Shown here: positions 1 through 7,810 of the stretch, piece by piece
Position numbering within the stretch: position 1 is the stretch's first letter
Layout: the number at the start of each line of letters is the position of its first letter
NCBI GenBank assembly: GCA_035268885.1
Contig: DATFKA010000157.1
Span: forward strand, 1-64,000
From: DATFKA01 sp035268885
GTDB taxonomy: Bacteria > Bacteroidota > Bacteroidia > Chitinophagales > Saprospiraceae
Direction: 5' to 3'
DNA: 64,000 nucleotides
Translations under genes and position numbers: made by a program
Notes under the pieces: model-generated
Told to the model about the DNA's origin: nothing
Databases searched by the model: none
The model's input: only the letters and a program-made list of their open reading frames with translations

Positions 1-24
1 ATCGTTTCAAAACATGATAAGTAA
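1..24 (+). CDS. 3' end of an upstream gene (partial)
   Basis: The first seven codons of frame 1 read IVSKHDK and end in TAA. A strong terminator hairpin follows four bases later, which supports a plus-strand gene ending here. Frame 3 also reaches a stop (TGA, positions 15-17), so the frame is not certain. Nothing can be said about the product. Confidence 0.35.
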   Translation: MVSKHDK

Positions 25-27
25 GTC

Positions 28-67
28 TTAGTGGTCTGGGTGGTTCCCGGACCACTAATTTTTTTGT
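28..67 (+). terminator. Rho-independent terminator of the upstream gene
   Basis: The arms TTAGTGGTCTGGG (28-40) and CCCGGACCACTAA (46-58) pair with one mismatch around the loop TGGTT, and a run of T follows to position 67. It ends the partial gene at the left edge and insulates the outer-membrane protein gene that follows. Confidence 0.75.
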
Positions 68-143
68 CCCAAATCAGTACCACTCTGCCCTTGCCTCAGC
101 GCTCCGGTTACAAAGAATCTTTATCACCAAAATCACTCCTATT

Positions 144-1292
144 ATGAAAACGACACTTTTACTAGCCTGCCTATTACTGCTTTTCGGACCCATCTGGCTC
201 AACGGTCAGGGCTGCGTAGCTATCCGCGGCAATGCCGCCTGTGGGGGCAATATGGCTAATAATTTCAACTTCCTACCCGGACAATTCACCGCACAACTAG
301 GGTTCCGAAACTTCAAATCCTTCCGGCACTTTCGCGGTGAAGTGGAAGAACACCACCGCTTAGAGGCGGGTACGGAAGTGATCAATCATTCCAGTTTTTT
401 GGATTTTGCGCTGACCTATAATATTTCGGATCGGCTGTACGCCAACGCCATCTTGCCCCTGGTATTCCACCGACGTTCTTCCATGTACGAGCACGGCGGA
501 AATCCCCCCAATGGCCTGGGCGAACGGCACGAAACGGCTGCCAGCGGTCTGGCTGATATTCGCTTAGGCCTGGGCTACTGGCTGTTCGACCCCAGCCAGC
601 ATAACTTTAATTACGCCATTGGGATTGGTATCAAGCTGCCTACCGGCCAGTACGATTACAGCGACACTTTCTACAATCAGGGCGACGACCGCGACCAGGA
701 TCGGGTCACCGTGGTTGATCAATCCATCCAGCCTGGTGACGGCGGTACGGGGTTTACACTCGACTTGCAGGGCTTCCATCCGATCTCCCATCGATTCACA
801 CTGAGTACTAACCTATTTTATCTCTTCAACTTTCAAGAGACCAATGGGGTGCTAACCCGGAGCGGACGCAGCGAATTTTCCTGTCCGGATCAGTTTGCCG
901 CTCGTCTGGGCTTATCCTATAACACCATGCAGGGCTGGAATTTCTACCTGGGTGGCCGGGCCGAGGGGGTTCCGGCCAATGACATCCTCGGGGGTAGTGC
1001 GGGCTATCGCCGGCCGGGTTACGCCATTTCAGCCGAACCAGGCATTGGTTTTTTCAAAGGTAATTATTCAATTTTTGCCAGCGTCCCCATAGCACTTTAT
1101 CGGAACCGAATCCGCAGTTACGAAGACATTCAGCGTACCGAGCAGACCGGCCAGTACCGGCACGGTGACGCTGCCTTTGCCGATTACCTGATTAATCTTG
1201 GGATTACGTATACCTTCGGTGGCCACCAGTCGATGGATATTGATACGCCGGGATTTAAAGAGGTGGGTTCGACGAAAATTGGCAAGCGATAA
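144..1292 (+). CDS. Putative outer-membrane beta-barrel protein
   Basis: A 382-residue protein with a clear signal peptide (about residues 1-22, ending near NGQ). After it come alternating amphipathic strands rich in Tyr, Phe and Gly (for example AQLGFRNFKSFRHF and DIRLGLGYWLF) and an aromatic-ended last strand region near LINLGITYTFGG, as expected for an outer-membrane barrel. Two cysteines sit close to the mature N-terminus. It resembles the loosely defined Bacteroidota transporter or phenol-degradation-type barrels, but no substrate can be named. It is flanked by a terminator upstream and a convergent minus-strand gene downstream, so it is probably transcribed alone. Confidence 0.75.
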   Translation: MKTTLLLACLLLLFGPIWLNGQGCVAIRGNAACGGNMANNFNFLPGQFTAQLGFRNFKSFRHFRGEVEEHHRLEAGTEVINHSSFLDFALTYNISDRLYANAILPLVFHRRSSMYEHGGNPPNGLGERHETAASGLADIRLGLGYWLFDPSQHNFNYAIGIGIKLPTGQYDYSDTFYNQGDDRDQDRVTVVDQSIQPGDGGTGFTLDLQGFHPISHRFTLSTNLFYLFNFQETNGVLTRSGRSEFSCPDQFAARLGLSYNTMQGWNFYLGGRAEGVPANDILGGSAGYRRPGYAISAEPGIGFFKGNYSIFASVPIALYRNRIRSYEDIQRTEQTGQYRHGDAAFADYLINLGITYTFGGHQSMDIDTPGFKEVGSTKIGKR

Positions 1293-1392
1293 GATTACTA
1301 GATGTTCTTATTTGGAAGATTGTCTCTCGTAGACATTACCCGAACGGTGGTTGGCCATTTTTGCCGGCCACTTTTTTCTATTTCAAACCGCC

Positions 1393-1788
1393 TCAATCCT
1401 CTCGGGGTAAGAGCAATAGGTTTTGACTCCACCACAGCGTAAAGGATTCCAAAGGAAAATCCGTCAGTTCGAATTCTATTGTCTTGATAACCCTACCGGC
1501 GCGATTGGTCGCCGTAATCGTGGCAGAAGTATCTTCCCTCACCTGAATTTTCCAAACTTGAAAACGATGGTGCTGCAATGGAGCTTCCAACTGAAGCGCC
1601 ATAATGTGCTCAATTAGCCAGTAGGCCTCCAGAGTATCCGCCATAAATTTTACCCCTTCGGTATACAGAAAATTGGAAAAAAGGGGATGGTGGAAGAACT
1701 GACTGCTCCCCGTATAAGTGCCGATTTCCTTGCGAAAACGCTCTACATCTTTCATAAATATCTTTTGTTGCAGCCAGATAGACTTCAT
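1393..1788 (-). CDS. DUF6876 family protein
   Basis: A 131-residue protein from the ATG at 1788; a longer reading would need a TTG at 1800. The core (TYTGSSQFFHHPLFSNFLYT, then GVKFMADTLEAYWLIEHI and FQVWKIQV) matches what I recall of DUF6876, a small soluble domain often seen in Bacteroidota and on mobile or plasmid-like DNA. It has no signal peptide and no membrane segment. Its function is unknown in the family. It is transcribed towards the outer-membrane gene and stands alone. An internal ATG at 1755 (MKDVERF) is another possible start. Confidence 0.65.
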   Translation of the reverse strand: MKSIWLQQKIFMKDVERFRKEIGTYTGSSQFFHHPLFSNFLYTEGVKFMADTLEAYWLIEHIMALQLEAPLQHHRFQVWKIQVREDTSATITATNRAGRVIKTIEFELTDFPLESFTLWWSQNLLLLPRED

Positions 1789-1896
1789 TCTAATAAGCAA
1801 TTAAGATACTATTTCCTGTTCAAATGGCAAGACGCTTCTCGTCTATTTTCCTCAACTCCCAAATTCTGCTTACCTTAGTAAAAAACCAGTTTACGT

Positions 1897-3084
1897 ATGA
1901 AAATCAGACACTACCTGCTATTCCTTATCAGCCTCACTTTCGCCTGCCAACCAACCGAACAAGCCGATACCGAAGCCATAACGGATGCAGAAGCCAACTT
2001 CATAGCCGACCCACAACCGGTACCCGAGCAGGAAGTAAAAACCCTGGAAATCGGCGCTCCTGCGCCCGATTTTAATCTACCTGACGTAGATGGCAGATTC
2101 TATTCCCTGGCCGATTTTGCGGAAGCCAAAGCCCTGGCCGTTGTCTTCACCTGCAACCACTGCCCTACCGCCCAGGCCTACGAGCAGCGCATCATCGACG
2201 TAACCAATGATTATAAAGATAAAGGGGTAGCCGTAGTGGCAATCTCTCCGAACAGTCCACTCGGACTACTTTACGAAGAGCTGGGGTATACCGATCTGAA
2301 TGACGACTACACCGAGATGATTATCCGCGCCGAAGATATGGACTTCAACTTCCCTTATCTCTACGATGGCGATACGGAAGAAGCTTCGCTAAAGTACGGC
2401 CCCGTGGCTACGCCCCACATTTTCGTTTTTGACGAAGATCGCAAGCTCGCTTATACCGGACGCATCGACGGCGTAGAAAAACCGGGCGAGGCGGATGCAG
2501 AAGACTTTCGCGCTGCCCTGGATGCCGTTCTGGCCGGCGAGCCGGTGGAGAATCCCGTCACCAAAACCTTTGGCTGCTCGACGAAGTGGGGCTGGAAGAC
2601 CAAGCTCAAGGCAAAAGTCGATCAGGAATGGAGCGAAAAACCGGTCGAAGTCGACATGATTAGCCAGGCAGGCATTAAAAAGCTCCTAAACAATGACGAC
2701 TCCGAAAAGCTGCGCCTGATTAACGTCTGGGCAACCTGGTGCGGCCCCTGCATCATTGAGTACCCGGAGTTCATCGCACTACATCGCATGTACGGTGCCC
2801 GCGATTTTGAGTTTGTCTCCATCTCTGCCGACAAGCCGACAGAAGAAGAAAAGGTCTTGAAGTTCCTTACAGAAAAAGAATCGGCGGTCACCAATTATCT
2901 ATTTGATCAGGAAGATAAATACGCCCTGATCGAAGCGATCGATCCCGACTGGAACGGTGCCCTACCCTATACCATGTTGATCGAGCCGGGCGGTGAGGTC
3001 GTCTGGAAGCACCAGGGAGAAGTGGATTTCTATGAATTGAAGAAGGTAATCGTAGAGCATGAGATGATGGGGAGGTACTATTGA
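1897..3084 (+). CDS. Lipoprotein with two thioredoxin-like domains (redoxin + TlpA type)
   Basis: A 395-residue protein. The N-terminus is a lipoprotein signal with its Cys at residue 17 (LTFAC). Domain 1 (about residues 50-215) is a peroxiredoxin/AhpC-TSA-like fold carrying FTCNHCPTA, the CxxC type of the redoxin family. Domain 2 (about 240-390) is a TlpA/ResA-like thioredoxin with WCGPC. Both active-site cysteine pairs are intact. The predicted role is thiol-disulfide exchange at the membrane facing the periplasm, perhaps passing electrons between the two domains in one chain. The next gene, an FAD oxidase, starts 85 bases downstream on the same strand, so the two may be co-transcribed. Confidence 0.8.
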   Translation: MKIRHYLLFLISLTFACQPTEQADTEAITDAEANFIADPQPVPEQEVKTLEIGAPAPDFNLPDVDGRFYSLADFAEAKALAVVFTCNHCPTAQAYEQRIIDVTNDYKDKGVAVVAISPNSPLGLLYEELGYTDLNDDYTEMIIRAEDMDFNFPYLYDGDTEEASLKYGPVATPHIFVFDEDRKLAYTGRIDGVEKPGEADAEDFRAALDAVLAGEPVENPVTKTFGCSTKWGWKTKLKAKVDQEWSEKPVEVDMISQAGIKKLLNNDDSEKLRLINVWATWCGPCIIEYPEFIALHRMYGARDFEFVSISADKPTEEEKVLKFLTEKESAVTNYLFDQEDKYALIEAIDPDWNGALPYTMLIEPGGEVVWKHQGEVDFYELKKVIVEHEMMGRYY

Positions 3085-3169
3085 TCCACAGATTTTCACG
3101 AATGTATACGGATTTACACCGATCCATCACATAACACAAAACTACCATTAGCTTAACAAACAACACCTA

Positions 3170-4534
3170 ATGAAACGGAAAACCTTTTTAAAAACCAGCT
3201 CAGCCCTCGCCATGGGTAGCCTACTCAGCCCACTCAGCTGTACCAATAAGAATATGAATACACCAGCGACGAATAATAGCACGGGTATCACACGTACCAA
3301 CTGGTCGGGCAACTACGCCTACCAGGCCAAGAATCTCATCGAACCGGAATCGATAGACCAAATCCCGGCACTTATCAAAAAACTGGATCAGCAAAAAGCG
3401 CTGGGTACGCGGCATTGCTTTAATAACATTGCGGATAGCCCCCAAAACCAGATCTCTTCCCGACTGCTCAATAAGATTATTGACATCGACGAAGCCGCCC
3501 AAACCATCACGGTGCAAAGTGGCACTAAATACGGTGAACTGGCACCCATCTTACAGGAGCGTGGTTTTGCCCTCCACAATCTGGCTTCTCTGCCACATAT
3601 CTCAGTAGCCGGGGCCATCTCCACGGCTACCCACGGCTCCGGAGTTACCAACGGCAATCTGGCTACCGGCATTCGAGCCCTGAAGATTGTCAATACTCAG
3701 GGGGAGACGATTAGCCTGCAACGGGGAGAAGAAAACTTTAATGGAGCAGTCGTTGGCCTGGGTGCACTAGGCTTTATTACCGAGTTGACCCTCGATATCC
3801 AGCCGACCTACGAGGTTCGGCAGGATCTTTTCCAGGATCTGCCAGTCGATAGCCTAGTCGAGAACTTTGATGCGATTATGTCGGCCGGCTACAGTGTCAG
3901 TCTGTTCACCGACTGGCTGGAACAAAAAGTTAGTCAGATTTGGATCAAGCGCCGGATGGATCAGCAGCCGGAGGACATGGATCCGGTATTTTATGGTGCC
4001 CGGGCGGCTACCCGCAACCTGCATCCCATTACGGCCCTCTCCGCAGAAAACTGTACGGAGCAATTAGGGGTACCCGGCCCCTGGCACGAACGCCTGCCCC
4101 ATTTTAAGATGGGTTTTACGCCCAGTAGCGGGGCCGAGCTGCAATCCGAGTATTTCGTACCCTACGAAAACGGAGTAGAAGCTTACCTGGCCCTACAAAA
4201 GAAAGCCAGCCTGATCCATCCCCATCTGCTCATCTCCGAAATACGTACGGTAGCGGCCGATCAACTGTGGATGAGTCCCTGCTACAAACGCAAATGTGCG
4301 GTCTTCCATTTCACCTGGAAACCCGACTGGGAAAATGTTAGTAGATTATTGCCCATCATTGAGAAAGAATTAGCGCCCTTTAAAGTGCGGCCTCATTGGG
4401 GAAAACTTTTCAAGATCCCCCCCAGTACCCTGCGGGGTCGATATCCGCGCTACAATGATTTTGTCGACCTGACCAGGGCTTTTGATCCCGAACGGAAGTT
4501 CAAAAATGCGTACCTGGATTTGAATATTTATTAG
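3170..4534 (+). CDS. FAD-binding D-arabinono-lactone/alditol oxidase-like protein
   Basis: A 454-residue flavoprotein of the VAO/PCMH family. The N-terminus (MKRKTFLKTSSALAMGS) looks like an exported or lipoprotein-type signal, with SC near residue 24. The FAD-binding domain has GTRHCFN, whose His is at the place where alditol oxidases attach FAD covalently, and the loop HGSG near residue 164. The C-terminal cap ends with HWGKLFKIPP and FDPERKFKNAY, typical of alditol and aldonolactone oxidases. The expected reaction is oxidation of a polyol or aldonolactone using O2 or a carrier. The twin-Arg motif is imperfect (KRKTF), so the export route is unsure. Confidence 0.8.
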   Translation: MKRKTFLKTSSALAMGSLLSPLSCTNKNMNTPATNNSTGITRTNWSGNYAYQAKNLIEPESIDQIPALIKKLDQQKALGTRHCFNNIADSPQNQISSRLLNKIIDIDEAAQTITVQSGTKYGELAPILQERGFALHNLASLPHISVAGAISTATHGSGVTNGNLATGIRALKIVNTQGETISLQRGEENFNGAVVGLGALGFITELTLDIQPTYEVRQDLFQDLPVDSLVENFDAIMSAGYSVSLFTDWLEQKVSQIWIKRRMDQQPEDMDPVFYGARAATRNLHPITALSAENCTEQLGVPGPWHERLPHFKMGFTPSSGAELQSEYFVPYENGVEAYLALQKKASLIHPHLLISEIRTVAADQLWMSPCYKRKCAVFHFTWKPDWENVSRLLPIIEKELAPFKVRPHWGKLFKIPPSTLRGRYPRYNDFVDLTRAFDPERKFKNAYLDLNIY

Positions 4535-4592
4535 GGATGTTCAATGTTCATACTTTATCCTTTTTACTTTACCCTTTATCCTTGACTACCCC

Positions 4593-5402
4593 ATGAAAAT
4601 CATTTTTTCTCGCAAAGGCTTTGATTCCAGTTATGGTGGTGGCGCCAGTCCTATCATGCCGAATGGTGATCTTTTGTCCATCCCTATCCCGAGCAATGCA
4701 AAGGTCAAAGAGCAGGGAATCCCCTACCGGGATTTGCACTACGGCGATAGCTCCTACCTGAAAATCATGAAAGAACTAGGCCTAAAAATTCCCAAACCGG
4801 CTACTTGCCATCTGGATCCAGATCTACTCCCCGGAGTCTACCCACGGCCAGCTGGCTGGCGGGGCATCTTCGGCCAGCACGGCGCAGCGCTCAGTCACCT
4901 GAATAATGAGCAGGTAGAAGTGGGAGATCTCTTCCTGTTTTTTGGTTCCTTCAAAAGGACGGTGCAAAAAAAGACCCTACAATTCGAGCGGGATCACGAG
5001 CGACATATCCTGTTTGGTTATTTGCGCGTAAATGAAATCCTAATTCCAGGCAAACAGATCGGGCACCCGGTGTTTAGCGCTCATCCACATTTTCAAAACG
5101 ACGCGCTATACCAACCAAGGAATCAGGTCTACATCGGTCAGGACTATGGCACCTTTCGCTACGACGATCGGCTGGTCCTCACCAAGAATGGGTTCAAAAA
5201 AAGTTATTGGGAGCTTCCCCCTTGCTTCCACTCCGACAGAGGCTGTACGATCAGTCGCCATAAGACCGATAAATTTGAATGGCGGGAAGGGAAAACACTC
5301 CTGCGGACCATAGGGATCGGACAGGATTTTGTGGTAAAGGGCAATGAGGAGATCAAAGCCTGGGCCGAAGATTTACTCACTGAGGTAGCCCATCAAGACT
5401 AA
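4593..5402 (+). CDS. Nmad3 (nucleotide modification associated domain 3) protein
   Basis: A 269-residue cytosolic protein. The N-terminal MKIIFSRKGFDSSYGGGASP, followed by a small gapped segment, CHLDPDLLPG and GDLFLFFGSFK, is the pattern I know from the Nmad3 family, proposed from gene context to handle modified nucleotides or bases. No catalytic mechanism is established. Its neighbours here are not DNA-modification genes, so it gives no context support for a phage-type modification role. It follows the oxidase gene by 58 bases on the same strand. Confidence 0.7.
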   Translation: MKIIFSRKGFDSSYGGGASPIMPNGDLLSIPIPSNAKVKEQGIPYRDLHYGDSSYLKIMKELGLKIPKPATCHLDPDLLPGVYPRPAGWRGIFGQHGAALSHLNNEQVEVGDLFLFFGSFKRTVQKKTLQFERDHERHILFGYLRVNEILIPGKQIGHPVFSAHPHFQNDALYQPRNQVYIGQDYGTFRYDDRLVLTKNGFKKSYWELPPCFHSDRGCTISRHKTDKFEWREGKTLLRTIGIGQDFVVKGNEEIKAWAEDLLTEVAHQD

Positions 5403-5469
5403 GCGAGTAGGCTTCCAAAATAATTCAAGAAAAACCGGATCAAAACAGTTCCTCTCCTGAGCCTTATTC

Positions 5470-5485
5470 AAATTGAGTTCAATTT
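5470..5485. promoter_or_regulatory. 16-bp palindrome, probable operator of the Nudix-type regulator
   Basis: AAATTGA-GT-TCAATTT is a perfect 7+7 inverted repeat ending 27 bases before the ATG at 5513. Its size and position fit an autoregulatory site for the winged-helix regulator encoded directly downstream. This is inference from position and symmetry. Confidence 0.5.
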
Positions 5486-5512
5486 TGTACATTACTGACC
5501 AAGAAGTTGCAT

Positions 5513-6241
5513 ATGTCCAAGCAAACCATCCTCAAACCAAACGAAAACATGACGTACAAATACGAAGACGAAGACAAGGTCTTACTCGCCGTCGATTGTA
5601 TCATATTCGGATTTGACGAAGAAGACCTGAAGATTCTGCTCATCAAGCGGGGCTTTGAACCCGAAAGAGGAAAATGGTCACTGGTAGGTGGTTTTTTAAA
5701 GCAAAGCGAGACCCTGGAAGAAAGCGCTACTCGTATTCTGAATTTGTACACCGGTCTGGACAATATCTACATGGAGCAGGTTACTACTTTTAGTGCAGTA
5801 GAGCGTGACCCGGCAGAACGTACCATCTCAACGGCCTACTATGCCCTGATCAATATTAAAGAACACAGCGAAAAGCTAATTAAGCAATTCTCCGCCGAAT
5901 GGTTCAGCGTAGCCGAATGCCCAAAACTTATTTTCGACCACGATAAAATGGTTAATGCCGCCATTAAAAAACTCAGAAACCGCGCTTCGACTATGCCCAT
6001 TGGCTTCGAGCTCCTGCCCGCGAAATTCACCATGCGTCAGCTACAAAAACTTTACGAAGCGATTTGGGACCGGAAGCTGGATAAGCGCAACTTTATCAAC
6101 CGTATACGATCTATGGATATCGTCAAAAAACTGGACGAAAAGGACATGAGTTCTTCGCGTAAAGGCTCCTACCTCTATCAATTCGACGCAGAGAAGTACA
6201 ACCAACAAGAAAGTGGCTCATTTGCACTGCGCTTTCGCTAA
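5513..6241 (+). CDS. NrtR/AraR-type transcriptional regulator with degenerate Nudix domain
   Basis: About 242 residues from the ATG at 5513 (MSKQTIL). An N-terminal Nudix fold (DCIIFGFDEEDLKILLIKRG, then WSLVGGF) is followed by a C-terminal winged helix (about residues 150-235: TMRQLQKLYEAIWDRKLDKR, then KGSYLYQF). The Nudix box keeps G and the first E, but the catalytic REuxEE segment reads RILNLY, so the metal-binding glutamates are gone and hydrolysis is unlikely. This is typical of Nudix-derived repressors that sense sugar-phosphate or ADP-ribose ligands (NrtR, and AraR of Bacteroides). It may regulate itself through the palindrome just upstream. Its target genes are not obvious in the window. 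Confidence 0.85.
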   Translation: MSKQTILKPNENMTYKYEDEDKVLLAVDCIIFGFDEEDLKILLIKRGFEPERGKWSLVGGFLKQSETLEESATRILNLYTGLDNIYMEQVTTFSAVERDPAERTISTAYYALINIKEHSEKLIKQFSAEWFSVAECPKLIFDHDKMVNAAIKKLRNRASTMPIGFELLPAKFTMRQLQKLYEAIWDRKLDKRNFINRIRSMDIVKKLDEKDMSSSRKGSYLYQFDAEKYNQQESGSFALRFR

Positions 6242-6243
6242 AA

Positions 6244-7353
6244 TTATTTCCTCCAAATACGCCCCTGCTCATTAATGTGCCAGTAAATGCCTCGCTCCAG
6301 ACTCGGCACAAGAATTTCAAAAGTATTGGGTGCCATAAAGATCACTGGCCGAAGTTTGTAGTCGGCCAGGCCTTTTATATCAGGAAGTGTTAAGAGGCTA
6401 CGGTCGGCCGTAAAAAAACCGTGCTTTTGCCGATAAATGTACTGCTGGTGATATAACTGCCAGAGCGCCCACTTTATCTTTTCCTCTGGGTTCACCCGAA
6501 ATGGAATATTTTTCTCCCCCACTTTCGTTTCGGTAAATTGTACGTAGCCCCAGGTTTCGGGTCGGTGCATATCGACGACCCCCTGTGGAGACCAGACCCA
6601 GTTTTCTTCCGGCCTGTTCTCCCCCGTGTCCGGCTCTTTTTCTTTTACGTAAGTACCGGCCTCTGCCTGCATATGCCAGTCTACCCGGGAGAAATTAAGG
6701 CGCCACTGCTCCCCTTCTTTCGGTGCTCGTTTGGGATTCGCCAATTCGATGAGTGCCGACCAGGGAATCGCCATTTCTACGGTCCAGCCCTGATCTTCGT
6801 CGCCCGGATCGTTGAGGCTGCCCTTTATGCTTACGGCCGTTTTCCAATCTGGAATATTCCAGTTGAAAAGGTTAACGGGGTGACGGGAGATATTATTCCG
6901 GTAGGGACGGAGCATGAGTAAATCCCAGATAGTATTAAAAGCGTTGATCTCAAATTCGCAGTAGTGTAGGCCATCGCCATCTGGATCGATAAAGACCTCA
7001 AAGTCGTCATCCTGATAGATGATCGCATCGCGTTCGGTCAGGGTTGCCCATACCTGGGGCTCTTCCATTTCAGCGGCAATGTAGAGGTACTGCTCATCCC
7101 AGAGCATTTTGGCCCGGGTGCGTAGGGGCGGGGCAGGCTGGAGATTCCCTTCAATGTCGACAAAGTCTTGCGTCCAGGCTGCGGCTTGCCAACTTTCCTC
7201 CCCCGGGTAGCCATCAATTTCCAACGGGCCCAGGGCCTGATAGCAGACGTAGGTTTTGGGGAGAAAGGGTACGGCGGGCGTATAATTCACTTTCTCCTGT
7301 GCCTTTGCGGCAAAAGAGGAAAAAAAGAAGCATAAGAAAAGTCGTAAATTCAT
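6244..7353 (-). CDS. Secreted CBM9-like carbohydrate-binding protein
   Basis: About 369 residues. The ATG at 7353 is chosen because it opens a signal peptide (MNLRLFLCFFFSSFAAKAQ) and has AAGGAGAAAA just upstream; the open frame extends further but without sense. The body resembles family 9-like carbohydrate-binding domain proteins: CYQALGPLEIDG, AKMLWDEQYLYIAAEM, DDFEVFIDPDGDG and the Trp-rich NFSRVDW and ENWVWSPQG. Such proteins bind sugars or act as exported accessory proteins; no catalytic residues are apparent. It converges with the Nudix-type regulator with only two bases between the stops. Confidence 0.8.
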   Translation of the reverse strand: MNLRLFLCFFFSSFAAKAQEKVNYTPAVPFLPKTYVCYQALGPLEIDGYPGEESWQAAAWTQDFVDIEGNLQPAPPLRTRAKMLWDEQYLYIAAEMEEPQVWATLTERDAIIYQDDDFEVFIDPDGDGLHYCEFEINAFNTIWDLLMLRPYRNNISRHPVNLFNWNIPDWKTAVSIKGSLNDPGDEDQGWTVEMAIPWSALIELANPKRAPKEGEQWRLNFSRVDWHMQAEAGTYVKEKEPDTGENRPEENWVWSPQGVVDMHRPETWGYVQFTETKVGEKNIPFRVNPEEKIKWALWQLYHQQYIYRQKHGFFTADRSLLTLPDIKGLADYKLRPVIFMAPNTFEILVPSLERGIYWHINEQGRIWRK

Positions 7354-7460
7354 ATCAGTTTTTTCTCCTTTAACATCCGAACAAAAGAGGATTTCCGTGA
7401 ATAAGTCGTTGGACACTGTTAATGAATGAGTGTTTACTACCAGGCCAATAGCCATTGCTA

Positions 7461-7694
7461 TCAATCTAACTCAGGTAAATCTGCTTTATTTATCTTTAAC
7501 TCGATACTCCTCGCCTGACCAGTCTTTCTTTTAATTAAACCTTTAGCACCTAAAGTCTTGAGCATGCTGTTTACACTTGCTGGGTTAGTCTCAAAATACC
7601 GCTGAAAATCTGCATGAGCAGGAGCTTTCTTATTGAGCTTGGTGTAATAATAAATAAATGCCAAATACTGCCCCTGCTTCTTGGTATATTTCAT
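7461..7694 (-). CDS. Small winged-helix protein (LexA DNA-binding-domain-like)
   Basis: About 77 residues from the ATG at 7694 (MKYTKKQGQYLAF); an in-frame ATG at 7748 would add 18 residues that look non-coding. The whole protein is one winged helix resembling the N-terminal LexA domain: helix 2-turn-helix 3 around DFQRYFETNPASVNSMLKTL, then GLIKRKTG and the wing ARSIELKI. It has no protease or ligand domain. It is probably a stand-alone DNA-binding protein; the target is unknown. Confidence 0.65.
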   Translation of the reverse strand: MKYTKKQGQYLAFIYYYTKLNKKAPAHADFQRYFETNPASVNSMLKTLGAKGLIKRKTGQARSIELKINKADLPELD

Positions 7695-7810
7695 CTCCTG
7701 ACTTTGTCCCAACTGTTTACAATCCCAATGGAGGAGCCATCCGACCATTGATAGTTCTTCTTATCTAATTCGTCTGCCTACAGTATTTTTTTACCGAAAG
7801 GTGCGCCCTA

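Noticed and set aside
5513..6241. Active Nudix hydrolase
   Set aside because: The catalytic REuxEE residues of the Nudix box are replaced (RILNLY), and a DNA-binding winged helix follows.
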